From NCBI GenBank assembly GCA_032622095.1, contig CP136066.1, positions 94,571,319-94,635,318 of the forward strand: a DNA stretch of 64,000 nucleotides, given 5' to 3'. This document shows positions 19,166 to 30,391 of this stretch, in pieces. How positions within the stretch are numbered: the stretch's first letter is position 1; each line of letters opens with the position of its first letter. Under the pieces are notes generated by a model that saw only the letters and a program-made list of their open reading frames with translations, was not told the origin of the DNA and did no database searches. Made by a program: the position numbers and the translations under genes. This DNA comes from Siphonodentalium dalli. Its lineage: Eukaryota > Mollusca > Scaphopoda > Gadilida > Siphonodentaliidae.

Positions 19166-22100
19166 AATCGACGCTAATAACGCGATGTAATGTTTCAAAT
19201 CAATTAATGTTATTACTATCATAACAAACCCATGCATATATATTTGCAGCATATACTCGAGCTATGATTCCTCTTATACCTGAGCTGAGGAATATTCACC
19301 CAAATCCAAGATGGCGGCCAAAATGGCCACCAGAAATTGTCATGACAACTCCACACCTGCTTACTATTGTGAGTTGTGAACACTTAGGTGAAGAAATGTC
19401 CTTGTACCATATCCAAAAAAAGTCTCCCAAATCCAAAATGACGTCCACAATGGCGGACACATTTCGAAAAATCACCGAAATTCCCTCATATTCATATCAT
19501 TGGGAATTATTGTCGAGACAACTCCACACACGCTGACAGTTGAGTTGGAAATACAGAGGTCAAGTAATTACCTTGCATTTCATGCAAGAAATTGTTTTCC
19601 AAATCGAAGATGGCGACCAAAATGGCGACCGAAATTTGAAACAAGCTCGCACTCCTTTACTTTCTTACGATGGGCGTTATTGTTACGCGAATTATACCCA
19701 CAATTACATGTTGATATGGAATATTGGTATGAAGTATTCGTTTGAGTTTGGCAATTGTTACTCACAGTGAAGATGGCGGCTAAATTGGCGGCCAGAAATT
19801 CAAAAGAAATCGATATTTTCACATATTTGTCATAATATCGGTATGTATGGACGAAACTGTACATAAACCATCTATTTGTCCAACTTAAAACGTATCAAAA
19901 CGCATAACATAGCTCGTATCCTTCTGGAAAGACGAAAACCCACAATTAATATCGCGATGTGGCAATTCGAAATCCATTCTCCACTTAGCGCCTATAATGG
20001 CCGCAACCATAGGTGCGCCGAATAGTCATATTAGAACAATTACCTGATAACAGATTCTGATTTGCCACGTCACGTCCATAATTATCTGGACCAGCTTCCA
20101 TTTCTTTGTCTGATAAATCTAGGTCGCTCACACCGACAAAGTATTCAACACTTCATGGGAGAAGGGACCCTCTAATCATAACGTTTCAAACAATTCAATT
20201 TCCGGTGTCTAGCTTACGATTTTAAATATTTGCTAATTATGGTATTCGTGAGTCATCTTGGACTAGAAAGGCATATGGTCGATGAGTATACAAGCTTACA
20301 GAATGTCATCTCTTTGTATGTGTATCATACCCATGGGGATAACGACATGTACACCTGGCGAACCAGTTAGCTAGTCACTTCTCAAAAGATGGTTCGTCAA
20401 CTCACTTAGCGAACGCATTGGCATACGTGGACAACTTCGACAGTGTTTCGAAGGTTGCTAGCTGTCTCATTCCCTCGGACAGATGTATATCTGCTAAGGA
20501 GAAGACCATAATGTACCGACTACCAACACTTCTTGACCATGATCCTAAGCAAACATTTACTGTGTGACGTCCCGCCGTCGTCTAGTCGAATAGCTCCCAG
20601 CAGAGAAGAACAATACTCGCGGTGCTAGTTTGTGGACATGCGGCATGATAGTGGGAATGAAATAGGCCACGGTTTACACCACCCTACACCTGGTGCATGT
20701 TTAAGGTATAGAATGCCATGCGTGTCGGTGTTTTTTGGTGTGGTAAGATTGTATTTCCACATCCGTTTCGAAGCCGTTCTGATTCAATTTTACCAGACGT
20801 ACAATTTTGTCTGGATAATACTATGTTAGCCTCACCCAGAACAGTCGGATGTTCCAAAGGATAATGTCTTTATATTATGAAGGTATGCGTTTTTGTTAAC
20901 CTCTCTCAGGGTTAGTGTCAGCATGTGGGCCGTATTATTCAAGAAAATGTCAGGAAATGTGGTGCATTTATTTCACTATGTATTTAAAGAACAATTTATA
21001 GTCTCGACGGCAATGGCGGTAGACGTTGTGGAACGTGACCTTTATGATCATATATATAACTTTAGAATATAGTAGTTAATATGTCTCATGCAGAAAAATG
21101 GTCGGTATGGTGATGTTACCAAGAAATCACTTGGTGTACCCAACGTATGTGGAACTGAATGCAAGATCTCATCAACGTAACATTCCTCTGGATGTTCTTC
21201 ACATTGAACATTTCACCCTTGTGTTGGTGGCATTTATACTTTCTTGATCCATACCGACCACCACCAGCGTGAGTATGACATATCAACCAACTAGCAAAGG
21301 CATCGCCTTTAAGACTACGCCCCAGTTTGTGTGGTGCTTATATAGTAGTAGCCAATGGTACGCACCTGGTCCAGTTGATTAAGAACGGCTTCCAAACGGA
21401 TGGGAACATACAATCTTAGCATACAAGGAAAGCAAAGCCACGTTTGATATCATGTCTTAATCTAAAACATACCCAAAGAAGGGGCGGTGCAGTCATGGTC
21501 CAATTTCATTTCCACTATCATGACACATGCCCACAAACTAGCACCGTGTGTATTGTTAATATCTGCTTGGATCTGTTCGGTGAGACGATTGCTGGACACC
21601 AACATGATTGTTCTTAGTATCATGGTCAAGAAGTGTGGGTATATTATGCATTATGGTCTTCTACGCCTTAGCAGAAAGGCATCCGTCAAATGTCAGGCTT
21701 TCAACTTTCGAAGCCATATACAGAAGTTGTCCGGGTACGTCAGTGCATTAGATGAGTATGTGAATTGATGAACCATATATTGAGAAGTGGCTGTTTTGAA
21801 AGATCAACAGGTGTACATTTTGCTATCCCCATTAGGCCACCAAAGCTGAAAATATGCAGATAGATAGGTACTTCTGAAAGCTAGTATACACATCGACCGC
21901 ATACCTTTCTAGTGTATCGCACAAGATGACAAGCAGATCCCATATGTATCATCTGAATTATACCATAACTTATACCACGAATGAAGCTCGCCAAGAATAA
22001 GGATAAGAATTCCCAGCTTTGGAGACAAACACGTGAGCTGGACATCGGCATATGTAATGTTTGAAACATTCCGATTAGTGGGACGCTTCTACAAAGAAGT

Positions 22101-23132
22101 GTAGGAAACTGTGTTGGTGTGAGCGAGATAGCTTTATCTGACGAAGAGACGGAAACTGTTCCAGATAATGCTGAATGTGGCAAATCAGAATAAGTTCAGG
22201 TACTGTTATTTTTATTCATGGAAGTCATAATATGACTATTCGGCACACCTATGTATACGGTTACGGCCAGTAATGACGCTTAATGGAGAATGTATGTCGA
22301 AATGCCACATCTCGATTATTAGTTGTGGGTTTACATCCACCCAAAAGGCTACGATTTATGCTGGAACTAATAGATGGCTTATATTATGCACCGTTTCGTC
22401 CATACAGATCGATATTATGACCAAAAGTTGAAATTATTATGTGAAAATATCGACTTCTTTTCAATTTCTGACCGCCAGTTTGGCCGCCATCTTCACTGTG
22501 AGAATTTGCCAAACTCAAATGAATACTTCATATCAATGTCCCATTTGAACATGTAATTGTGGGCAGAATTCGCATAACAATAACGCCAATCGTAAGAAAG
22601 TAAAGGAATGTGAGCCTGTTTAAAATTTCGGTCGCCATTTTGGTCGCCATCTTCGATTTGGAAAACATGAAATGCATGAAATGCAAGGTAATTACTTCAC
22701 CTCAGTATTTCCAACTCAACTGTCAGCATGGGTGGAGTTGTCTCGACAATAATTCCCAATGATGTGAATATGAGGGAATTTCGGTGATTTTTCAAAATGT
22801 GTTCGCCATTGTGGGTGTCATTTTGGATTTGGGAGACTTTTATTTGGATATGGAACAAGGACAGTTCTTCGACTAAGTTTTCACAACTCACAATAGTAAG
22901 CAGGTGTGGAGTTGTCATGACAATAACGCTCACTGGTGTTAAAATCGGCGATTTTTCTATTTCTGGTGGCCATTTTGGCCGCCATCTTGGATTTGGGTTA
23001 ATATTCCTCAGCTCAGGTATAAGAGGAATCCTAGCTCGAGTATCTCCTGCACATATATATGCATGGGTGTTGTTATGATAGTACTAACATTAATTGATTC
23101 GAAACATTACATCGCGTTATTAGCGTCGATTT
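19166..23132. repeat. Giant imperfect palindrome, about 4 kb
   Basis: The left arm starts AATCGACGCTAATAACGCGA (19166) and the right arm ends with its complement (23132). Matching continues inward through the TACCTGAGCTGAGGAATATT block (19278 / 23000), a CTGATTTGCCACG block (20055 / 22185), ACTAGAAAGG (20260 / 21915) and TAAGATTGTAT (20742 / 21415). Beyond about 20790 and 21365 the similarity weakens but seems to reach the middle near 21150. The arms are diverged with indels, so this is an old inverted duplication or a foldback element. No transposase or other gene was recognised inside. Confidence 0.85.
19307..19800 (+). repeat. GATGGCGGCCAAAATGGC-type repeat units, left arm
   Basis: Several diverged units of about 150 bases begin with variants of AAGATGGCGGCCAAAATGGC (19308, 19436, 19608, 19771). 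AAGATGGCGGC is the YY1 consensus. The mirror units are at about 22480-22990. Confidence 0.7.
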
Positions 23133-23827
23133 GGCTTTGACTTATTATACCGGCATTTGGGAAAACGTGATACCGGATAAAAATATCCCACAATGAATGT
23201 ATATTGTGGTCCCCGTGTGTTCGTCAATGACTCTTCTATACGTTAAATGTATAACATCACGACAAGATGCCAATATTTTATCACATAGACAAACGAAAGT
23301 TGGTAAAATGTCAGAAAAATAGCATATTTTCACATTCGGTGGCCATCTTGGCCGCCATATTAGATTCTGGTGTCGGATTTTTGGCTAATTTGTAAGGGTT
23401 GTATATTAGCATAACGAATCGAGCGGAAAACAAGACCGCATGTGATATCATCTTTACTATAGCGGCGATCAAAAAGACCTGGTGCATATAAAAAAAATGG
23501 CAGCCATGATGGACGCCATCTTGTCTGGAGTATCTGCGGCCACTTTATTTCTTGTTAACAACCGAAAAAAATTAGAGGAGGAGGAGACATTAAGAAAGAA
23601 AATTAGTGGGGTGAAGTTGAGTCCTGGGGGGGGGGGTTGAGAGGTCGACCAATATATCCTGGACTAATGGCGATTTATATATAATCGCGACCACAGGCGG
23701 CATGCGTTGTTTCGATCGAGTATCATATTTAATCTGAAGGGTGATAACTCTATTTAGAATGTACTTTGACGAAATAACGGAGATTTGTATGAAAGAAATT
23801 GCAACACCACCATTGCTCAACTCTGGT
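23133..23827. other. Intron sequence with G-tract
   Basis: Apart from a G-run near 23626-23637 and isolated CATCTTGGCCGCCAT motifs at 23343 and 23515, nothing recognised. Confidence 0.5.
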
Positions 23828-23955
23828 GATATCCCATATCCTGATATTCAATCAAACATCCCGTGCCATGTTTTACTCAGATTGACTAGCATTATATTCC
23901 CCATCGCGAACCCCGATTACATATTGTTTGTTATATAATCCTTGGAGTATTGGCT
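23828..23955 (+). repeat. Dispersed repeat, copy B
   Basis: Same family and orientation as 14038-14165. Confidence 0.75.
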
Positions 23956-24038
23956 GACATAATTATATGCACATATCGCAAGTGGTCTGGATACACCAAT
24001 CAGATAAATTACAGTATGGTAAGGAAACATATATATAC

Positions 24039-24276
24039 CTGAACTTCCTAACATGGCGGCAAGTTTTCCGCTTTGAACATCGAATGAGATTCCATCCAAT
24101 ACTTTCTTTGGGCCAGTAAAAGAATCGCATTGCGCAGGGATTGCTATTCTTGAAAGCCGACGTATAATGCTCTGCACAGAGTTGTCTATTGTATATGACA
24201 CATCCCGGACTTTTATGTCGATGCACGGTCTCTCGTCCAGTGTGACATCAATAGCACACGTGTCGAATGTCGTCAT
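24039..24276 (-). CDS. ABCG8-like first coding exon
   Basis: Donor GTATAT follows 24039; 238 bases from the ATG at 24276-24274, phase 1 out. The start is chosen because it is the first ATG after a plausible acceptor (TTCGTCAG before 24288), implying a 5' UTR intron; an in-frame extension upstream has no ATG. It encodes MTTFDTCAIDVTLDERPCID, the KVRDVSYTID strand typical of ABCG N-termini, then GPKKVLDGISFDVQSGKLAA and MLGSS, ending inside Walker A. The distance from start to Walker A is compatible with a short ABCG8-type N-terminus. A further upstream coding exon cannot be excluded. Confidence 0.85.
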
Positions 24277-24293
24277 GTCGGTACCTGACGAAG

Positions 24294-24348
24294 GACGAGG
24301 GTGATGCACTGCTCAATTACCAAGCGAGGGTGGTACACTGCTCAATTA
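24294..24348 (+). repeat. 27-bp tandem duplication just upstream of the first ABCG8-like exon
   Basis: Two copies of GCGAGGGTGGTACACTGCTC plus AATTACCA (first copy ACGAGGGTGATGC). It overlaps the presumed splice acceptor region. Confidence 0.8.
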
Positions 24349-25651
24349 CCAAATCATGTCACGAGCTCACAGGTACTCCACGAAGAACCCAAAAGGCTTT
24401 AATTACAGGCAAACGGAAGCGTGTCCAATATCGGTAACCTGATTGGGGAAAAAAGACCAATGGAACAAAAGCAGTTCAACCAAAGTATTTGTTGTATTGG
24501 CAAACCACATATATACAGTCAGAAACAAAACATGTTTACGTCGATATACATCGGTATAGGCCTATTCGTGAGACGACGTTAGCCCCATGAGAAAATTATA
24601 TGTAGTGACAACCACTGAAGCAGAGAGTAATAAAGGTCAATAACTCGATCAGAAAACACACATTTGGGTCATTTTGATATTCATCGAATGGACAGCTGTC
24701 AATCAAATAATTATTAGCAGATATTTTGTACCAATCAGCGACTGAGCCGGTCGCTCGTTGCATTGAGATTATTTGTTCACCCTAATTTTTATATCCGCGC
24801 ATACTGTCAGTGTTAAATTGTTTCAAACCACTTTTTGTTGTCAAATCACACTATTGTACTGAAATTTATATTTGTGCAATACTGTTGGAAATTCATCAGT
24901 GATTATAACACAGTTTTACAATTTTCATGACAGTCTCATATATTTCACAATTGAAGACAAAAAGTAGGTATGCTCTCGGGTGTGTTGTAGCATATCGACA
25001 GTGCTCTAAGGGTGTGTTTACATTGGTGTAGATCTGTATACAGATCTGTGTGAAGTCACGTGTCGCGGATTACTGTGATCACAACATGATTACTGATAGC
25101 GAACGAGCGCTCGTCAGTACTCTGGTAATAGACAATTCACTATGAGTCGTGTCAGATTAGGCCAGACAAAAAAATGAATCAACTATCAGCAGGCCAATGC
25201 GATTTGATCTGTGCCGCGTCAGTCGAGTCTATAAGAGAAGCAGGAGATGGTGGGCCCAGCCGTGGGCTACTTCCACAGAAAGACATAGCACCGGATTTTC
25301 ATAAATTTGTCTCAATGCTCGTTGTATTCCATATATATGTGCGATAGCCGTTTGAAACGGGTAGATGTGTCCCATTAACCGGCAGCCTTTCACTACGATT
25401 TTCTCACTCAAAGGTCCACGAATGCCATGAAATTCCAGTCAGCTATGCGTTAACCTATTTATTGCAAGATTTCATGGGCAAATATAATTGATAAAGTTGT
25501 CATTTTAACCCGGAATTTGTGTTCAAATTCTCGAGGCGGCTTCTAGCACTTAGATAAATACGGAAGGCCGATCTTTTCACCAACAACTTTGTTCACTGCA
25601 TTAATGACAGGTTGTGATTAATAGAGTGAGTAGATGGTGCTATAGACGCAG
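24349..25651. other. Upstream region of the ABCG8-like gene, nothing recognised
   Basis: Expected promoter side of the locus. I see no clear TATA-Inr pair, CpG-rich block or divergent ABCG5-like gene. Confidence 0.45.
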
Positions 25652-25664
25652 TCTCGGTCCATTG

Positions 25665-26075
25665 CAGGGACATGGCTATATATGGTCTCTGCGTCAGAAA
25701 GGATGTCCACCTTTGAATTTCTAACTACACCCCTTGAACCATATCAAATTCACAAGTTTGCGCGTAATTCCATTTGCACCCCCCCCCCCCCCTCCTTGGC
25801 TGACATCAATCTTTCCAATTGTTGGATATTTTGAGACCTGACACCCCCCAAAGGTTGCAATAAGAAAATATGAAAATGTTGGTCTAAAAACTACAAATTC
25901 TCCACTAATAAATTGAAATTGTTGGAAAATCAAATTACGAAAACAATTTCAACCTGTTGTTTGTGTGAAATTTCCAACAAATGTTGTGTCAGGTATATAA
26001 AATTTCCAAATGTTGAACATTTGACCAAATTTGGGGGGGGGGGGGCGGTGAGACACACCTGTCGTCACGTCCCTG
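25665..26075 (-). mobile_element. CAGGGACGTG-ended element, short copy
   Basis: CAGGGACATGG at 25665 and the complement of CAGGGACGTGA ending at 26075. Only 411 bases, with the GTGTCTCACC 5' block on the right, so it lies on the minus strand. Imperfect 13-base direct repeats flank it: TCTCGGTCCATTG (25652-25664) and TCTCAATCCATTG (26076-26088), 11 of 13 matching. Internal C- and G-tracts. Confidence 0.75.
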
Positions 26076-26088
26076 TCTCAATCCATTG

Positions 26089-26970
26089 TACTAGGGCATC
26101 AATATATCGTGGATTTATCTATGTATTGCACATTTGAATACAATCGTTTAGTTACTTTATCGTATGTAGGTGGGGACTGATTTCTCATTTTAATATATAT
26201 TTACTATCTGAACGGACATGGCGCATTTGAACCATAATACTGGTGTATATTGTAGTGGGGGATAATATAGGTCGCCAAAGACACGAAATACCTATAATAC
26301 ACTACAAAATCTTAGCATAAGCAGAGCGAGTTTCAGATGATTTCTGTGTTTCGTACATAAGTGAAGGAAACGCTCTTTGTTCAATCCGTATAATAAACAG
26401 ACTACATTTTGACACCTTTTTTGTTACCAAGTTTAACATTTCAACAAACCTCCGGGTTTAGATCCAGACAAAAATCCCAATTCTTGGGATAAATATTCCC
26501 TTGTCGGGGCAGACTCTTCGATCTGTTGAAAGATTCCAAACCAAGGTTTATTTAAAGCTACTCAAACCGATCAGAGGGTCCCCATATAAAGTTATTTCTT
26601 CAATATACGCTTTTTTCGATATTAGACCCTTGGTCTAAAACAATACATTTCACACCGAACTTTGGTTGGAAATTTTAACTATAACGTAATTGTAAATTTG
26701 AGCTATCATAATCTATTTTCTAAGTTCAAAAATTCCAACCGATTTATAGTCAACGCTCGGTGGGTCTATTACTTTTAGAATCCAATTGTTGAAAATGTTA
26801 CCAATATGAGTGAAAGAAAAGCAACATCCTCTTCCAACTGCCACCTCGTCCTTGATGAAATCAACTGATTATCCTGGGGCTCATCTAATCTAATCTAAAT
26901 AAAAATTTCCAACAACCCATAACGCTAAGTATAACATCGGCCAATAACGTGAATAACAATCTATCTATTT
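26089..26970. other. Intergenic, nothing recognised
   Basis: Scattered TTGGAAATTT-type strings near 26655-26900 suggest old CAGGG-family remnants; no gene. Confidence 0.4.
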
Positions 26971-27117
26971 AAGAAATAAATACACGGTGTAGAGGTGTGT
27001 ATGGTCAAGTTGTACCACACAAAACTGATTGTAGGACGACGCGTAGCGGAGTCCTACAATCAGTTTTTTGTGGTACAACTTGACCATACACACCGATACA
27101 CCGTGTATTTATTTCTT
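26971..27117. repeat. Long near-perfect hairpin, 67-bp arms
   Basis: Arms 26971-27037 and 27051-27117 match at 64 of 67 positions with a 13-base loop GACGCGTAGCGGA. The outer ends are AAGAAATAAATACACGGTGT and its complement. The arms contain TTGTACCAC, which recurs as an inverted pair at 27825-27857. Confidence 0.95.
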
Positions 27118-27947
27118 TTGTAATACGACTGAAAGTTTATGGTCACAATTCGACTGAATAGTCAACGAAATACTGCGCTTTTTCGGTCTCAGGTGAGAAA
27201 ACATTTCGTGGTGTAATTCGTATTGGGCGTACTCGATTTCATTGCATGAAGTACTCTGGTAATGTCTTGTCTTGTTATGAAATTCCCCCGTTGACTTTTC
27301 GAGGCACCTCTTCTAGAAATAATCGTTGTGATTGGCTAAAAATTGTACATGAAATACGATTGCCGTCATTTCTGTTTTGAACGTTGTTGGGACATGAATA
27401 TGATCATCTAAGCGATATAAGTGATCTAGTTTACTAAACTAATCTTATTCCCCTTCTGTACTGGTGAACACACGCTTTCATTTTCAACTTGATTCCGAAA
27501 TATCGAATATGATCGAGATTCGAATCGACGAATGCACAGCCCGGCCCCATGGGCATGGATTTATTTTGTCATTTAATATACTTATTAAGTAACTTTCTTT
27601 GGTCGTAAGATATATCAATATAACATAACATCATTTGGACCATATTCATTGGCAACCAAACTGGTTTCAAGCGACAAATCGCTAGAAAATTCGCAAGATT
27701 GTCAAGATGTAGCAAAATTCAAAGGGTTACGGGTGCGGGTGTACTCCGTTGATGCCCCGTTTGCGCGGAGTTAGAAAAGACGGGAAAAGTCGCGTGCGGC
27801 GATCTGAATAAACCGATTTTTTTCGTGGTACAATTGGAAAAAGTAGAATTGTACCACAACACTGGAACGAGATAGCCATGGTAACTCGGGCCACTGGCCA
27901 ATCAGGACATGGCTTTTAAGCATAGTTAGGCAGGGTCGTATTACAAA
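27117..27947. mobile_element. Putative DNA element bounded by TTTGTAATACGAC inverted repeats
   Basis: TTTGTAATACGAC at 27117-27129 has its perfect 13-base complement at 27935-27947. Inside, GTGGTACAATT and AATTGTACCAC face each other at 27825-27857. Together with the hairpin on the left it may form one composite foldback element. No transposase; no clear target duplication. Confidence 0.5.
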
Positions 27948-28040
27948 TCATAATATCTTTTTGGTTGCAGTTGGCTCACAATACTTTACCAGTCGATGTG
28001 ATGAATTCTACCATTAAACAGTTTGCGATTACAAAACGTG

Positions 28041-28087
28041 TACCGGTACGGGTAGCTACCCGTACGCTTACCCGTACCCGTACCGGT
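28041..28087. repeat. Nested palindromes of GTACCGG/TACCCGTA
   Basis: TACGGGTAGCTACCCGTA (28047-28064) is a perfect 18-base palindrome, enclosed by ACCGGTACGGGTA and the TACCCGTACCGGT complement on the right. Confidence 0.85.
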
Positions 28088-29275
28088 TTGAAATAGCAAA
28101 CTCGCTATTTTCAACTTATTGTTTTTACAAAAACAAATGAGGCATAATATTGTTTGTATCACATCATTTTGGTGTTATTTGATTTTGGATTTTTTGTATA
28201 TAATTTATATAAACTATATACAGTGATGTTATACAAACATATATCTAAGTATTACAAAAACAGTCATGTTATTAATTAAAGTGACATCACATGTGGGGCG
28301 GGTTGGGGTCGTTGCATACTAACCATGCCATCTCCTTGCACACCATACAGTATATCGTTAAAGTGTTTATAAATGACAGAACAAAAACAGACAATAAATA
28401 CCTTCGGCTGTCAAAAACATGATACAAAAAATTATGATATTTGAGTGTGTTTGTGAGTACTCATATATCAACAAAACAAAACATGTCAGAATTGGTACCT
28501 GGTTTCAGTTCTTGTATTGAGGGTGTTTGGTTTTTATGTCAAAATTGTTTGTATTGCCTTATTGAGATATTTGTTTAACGCGTTTGTCAAAGTACCCCTT
28601 CCGCCTGAAATTTCAACCGTCTATCGCCTCTCAAAGCATTGATCTTTTTCATGAGTTCGGTTCACTAATTCATCCAAAAATGCTTGTAAAGATAATTCAA
28701 TGGGGTCGAATGTTGGATTATGACTCTTGTATTGAATCCACGAAATGGCCTACATCCTCAAATTAAGTATCCGTTGTCGTGCATTATGCGAAAGGCGTCC
28801 AATAATGTTTTGACAGTCCGAATAATTTACTGCTACAGTTCTATTACATGCAGCTATTCGTAATTATTATCAGTATAGTAGTTCGGTGTGCGAAAGGTGT
28901 ACATTATATACAGTATGCAGACGACAAACCTTGTAATTAGAAAAAATGTTATTCAGTATTGTATATCTTAGATTCAGAAACACTGTAACCAAATACAAAG
29001 TGTGAAGGCAGTGTAGGACGTCCATACACGGAAGATCGCAGTCGCGCAAACAAATGTTTTAATTTCTTTACTATTAATAGTGTTATCAGCAAACTGTTGG
29101 GACTGGATAATCTTGACCTGTCTCTGTTAAATTGTATGTTAATCTTTGTGTACATGTACTTGCCGACAGTTATCAGCGTGCATTTATCCAATGTTCGTAT
29201 ATCAGGACTAAGAACCTATATATTAGTCATATTGCACTATATAATGAAATATCTAAACTGCCGATTCAGACGTTC
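28088..29275. other. AT-rich intergenic sequence
   Basis: No gene or element recognised. Confidence 0.5.
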
Positions 29276-29663
29276 TAGTAGTATTAGTAGTTGTAGTGTA
29301 GTAGTTTATAGTAGTATAGTATGAGTAGTAGTAGAAGTAGTAGTTTAGTATTATAGTAATGTAGTAATAATAGTAGTGTAGTAGTGTAGTAGTAGTAGTG
29401 GTAGTAGTAGTAGTAGTAGTATAAGTAGTGTATTAGTACTAGTAGTAGTGTATTAGTAGTAGTAGTCGTAGTAGTGTAGTAGTAGTATTAGTGTAGTAGC
29501 AACAGCAGTAGTAGTAGTATGAGTAGTAGTAGTGTAGTAGTATTAGTAGTAGTATGAGTAGTAGTAGTGTATTAGTAGTAGTAGTAGTGTTGTAGTAGTA
29601 GTGGTGTAGTAGTATTATGACTAGTAGTAGTAGTGGTGTAGTAGTATTATGAGTAGTAGTAGT

Positions 29664-29696
<33 letters not shown>

Positions 29697-30319
29697 TGAG
29701 TAGTAGGAGTGTAGTAGTATTGTAGTAGTATGAGTATTAGTAGTGTATTAGTAGTAGTAGTAGTAATAGTAGTGTTGTAGTAGTAGTAGTGGTGTAGTAG
29801 TATTATGAGTAGTAGTAGTAGTGTATTAGTAGTAGTAGTAGTAGTAGTGTAGTAGTAGTAGTAGTAGTATTATTATTATTATTAGTAGTAGGGTATTATT
29901 AGTAGTAGCGTAGTGGTAGTAGTGTAGTAGTAGTGTAGTATTAGTATAGTAGTAGTAGTAGTAGCAGCAGTGGTGTAGTAGTAGTAGTAGTAGTAGTAGT
30001 AGTTGTGTAGTGGTAGCAGTAGGAATAGTAGTGGTAGTGGTGTATTAGTAGTAGTAGTGTAGTATCAGTATAGTAGTGTAGTAGTAGTAGTGTAGTAGTA
30101 GTAGTATAATAGTGTGGTAGTAGTAGTATTAGTAGTGGTATGAGTAGTAGTAGTAGTAGTAATAATAGTGTAGTGGTGGTAATAGTAGTAGTGGTGTAGT
30201 AGTAGTAGTAGTAGTAGTAGTGTAGTAGTAGTGTAGTAGACTAGTAGTAGTAATACTAGTAGTAGTAGTAGTAGTAGCAGTAGCAGTAGCAGTAGTAGTG
30301 GTGGTGGTCGTAGTAGTAA
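29276..30319 (+). repeat. Kilobase-long AGT trinucleotide microsatellite
   Basis: About 1,040 bases of AGT repeats interrupted by GTGT, ATT and GTATGA variants. On the minus strand it gives chance Leu-, Tyr- and Thr-rich frames, not a gene. Confidence 0.97.
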
Positions 30320-30391
30320 CATATTTATTGTGCCATGAATATATAGCTTAAGGTACAATATAGGATATATTTATAGTTGTGATATGGCAAC

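Larger units (their letters stand above)
5477..24276 (-). pseudogene. ABCG8-like (sterolin-2-like) half-transporter locus, probably broken
   Basis: Eight exons in order on the minus strand encode an ABCG half-transporter: N-terminal nucleotide-binding domain, then membrane domain. Every joined pair keeps codon phase across GT-AG introns. The order of motifs (Walker A, Q-loop stretch VRQDD, signature VSGGE, the FDxxxLL-type YYGDA segment, NPCDFY, the DGLY exon and the GGYFINL exon) and residue pattern fit ABCG8 better than ABCG5, whose product pairs with ABCG8 for sterol export in vertebrates; that function is inferred by family. Two defects are seen: no Walker B/H-loop exon between 16433 and 17106, where phase 1-in/2-out is required, and an in-frame TAA in the exon at 6769-7036. 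Introns are packed with mobile elements. Alternatives are assembly error or an exon lying elsewhere. I found no ABCG5 neighbour. Confidence 0.8.

Noticed and set aside
19264-19536. Frame with PRWRPKWPP
   Set aside because: Translation of the AAGATGGCGGCCAAAATGG repeat; a mirror version occurs in the other palindrome arm.
24307-24309. GTG start for the ABCG8-like protein
   Set aside because: Non-ATG start is unlikely here; a splice acceptor lies between it and the ATG at 24276.
30065-30358. Leu/Thr/Tyr-rich frame
   Set aside because: Reads the AGT microsatellite on the minus strand.
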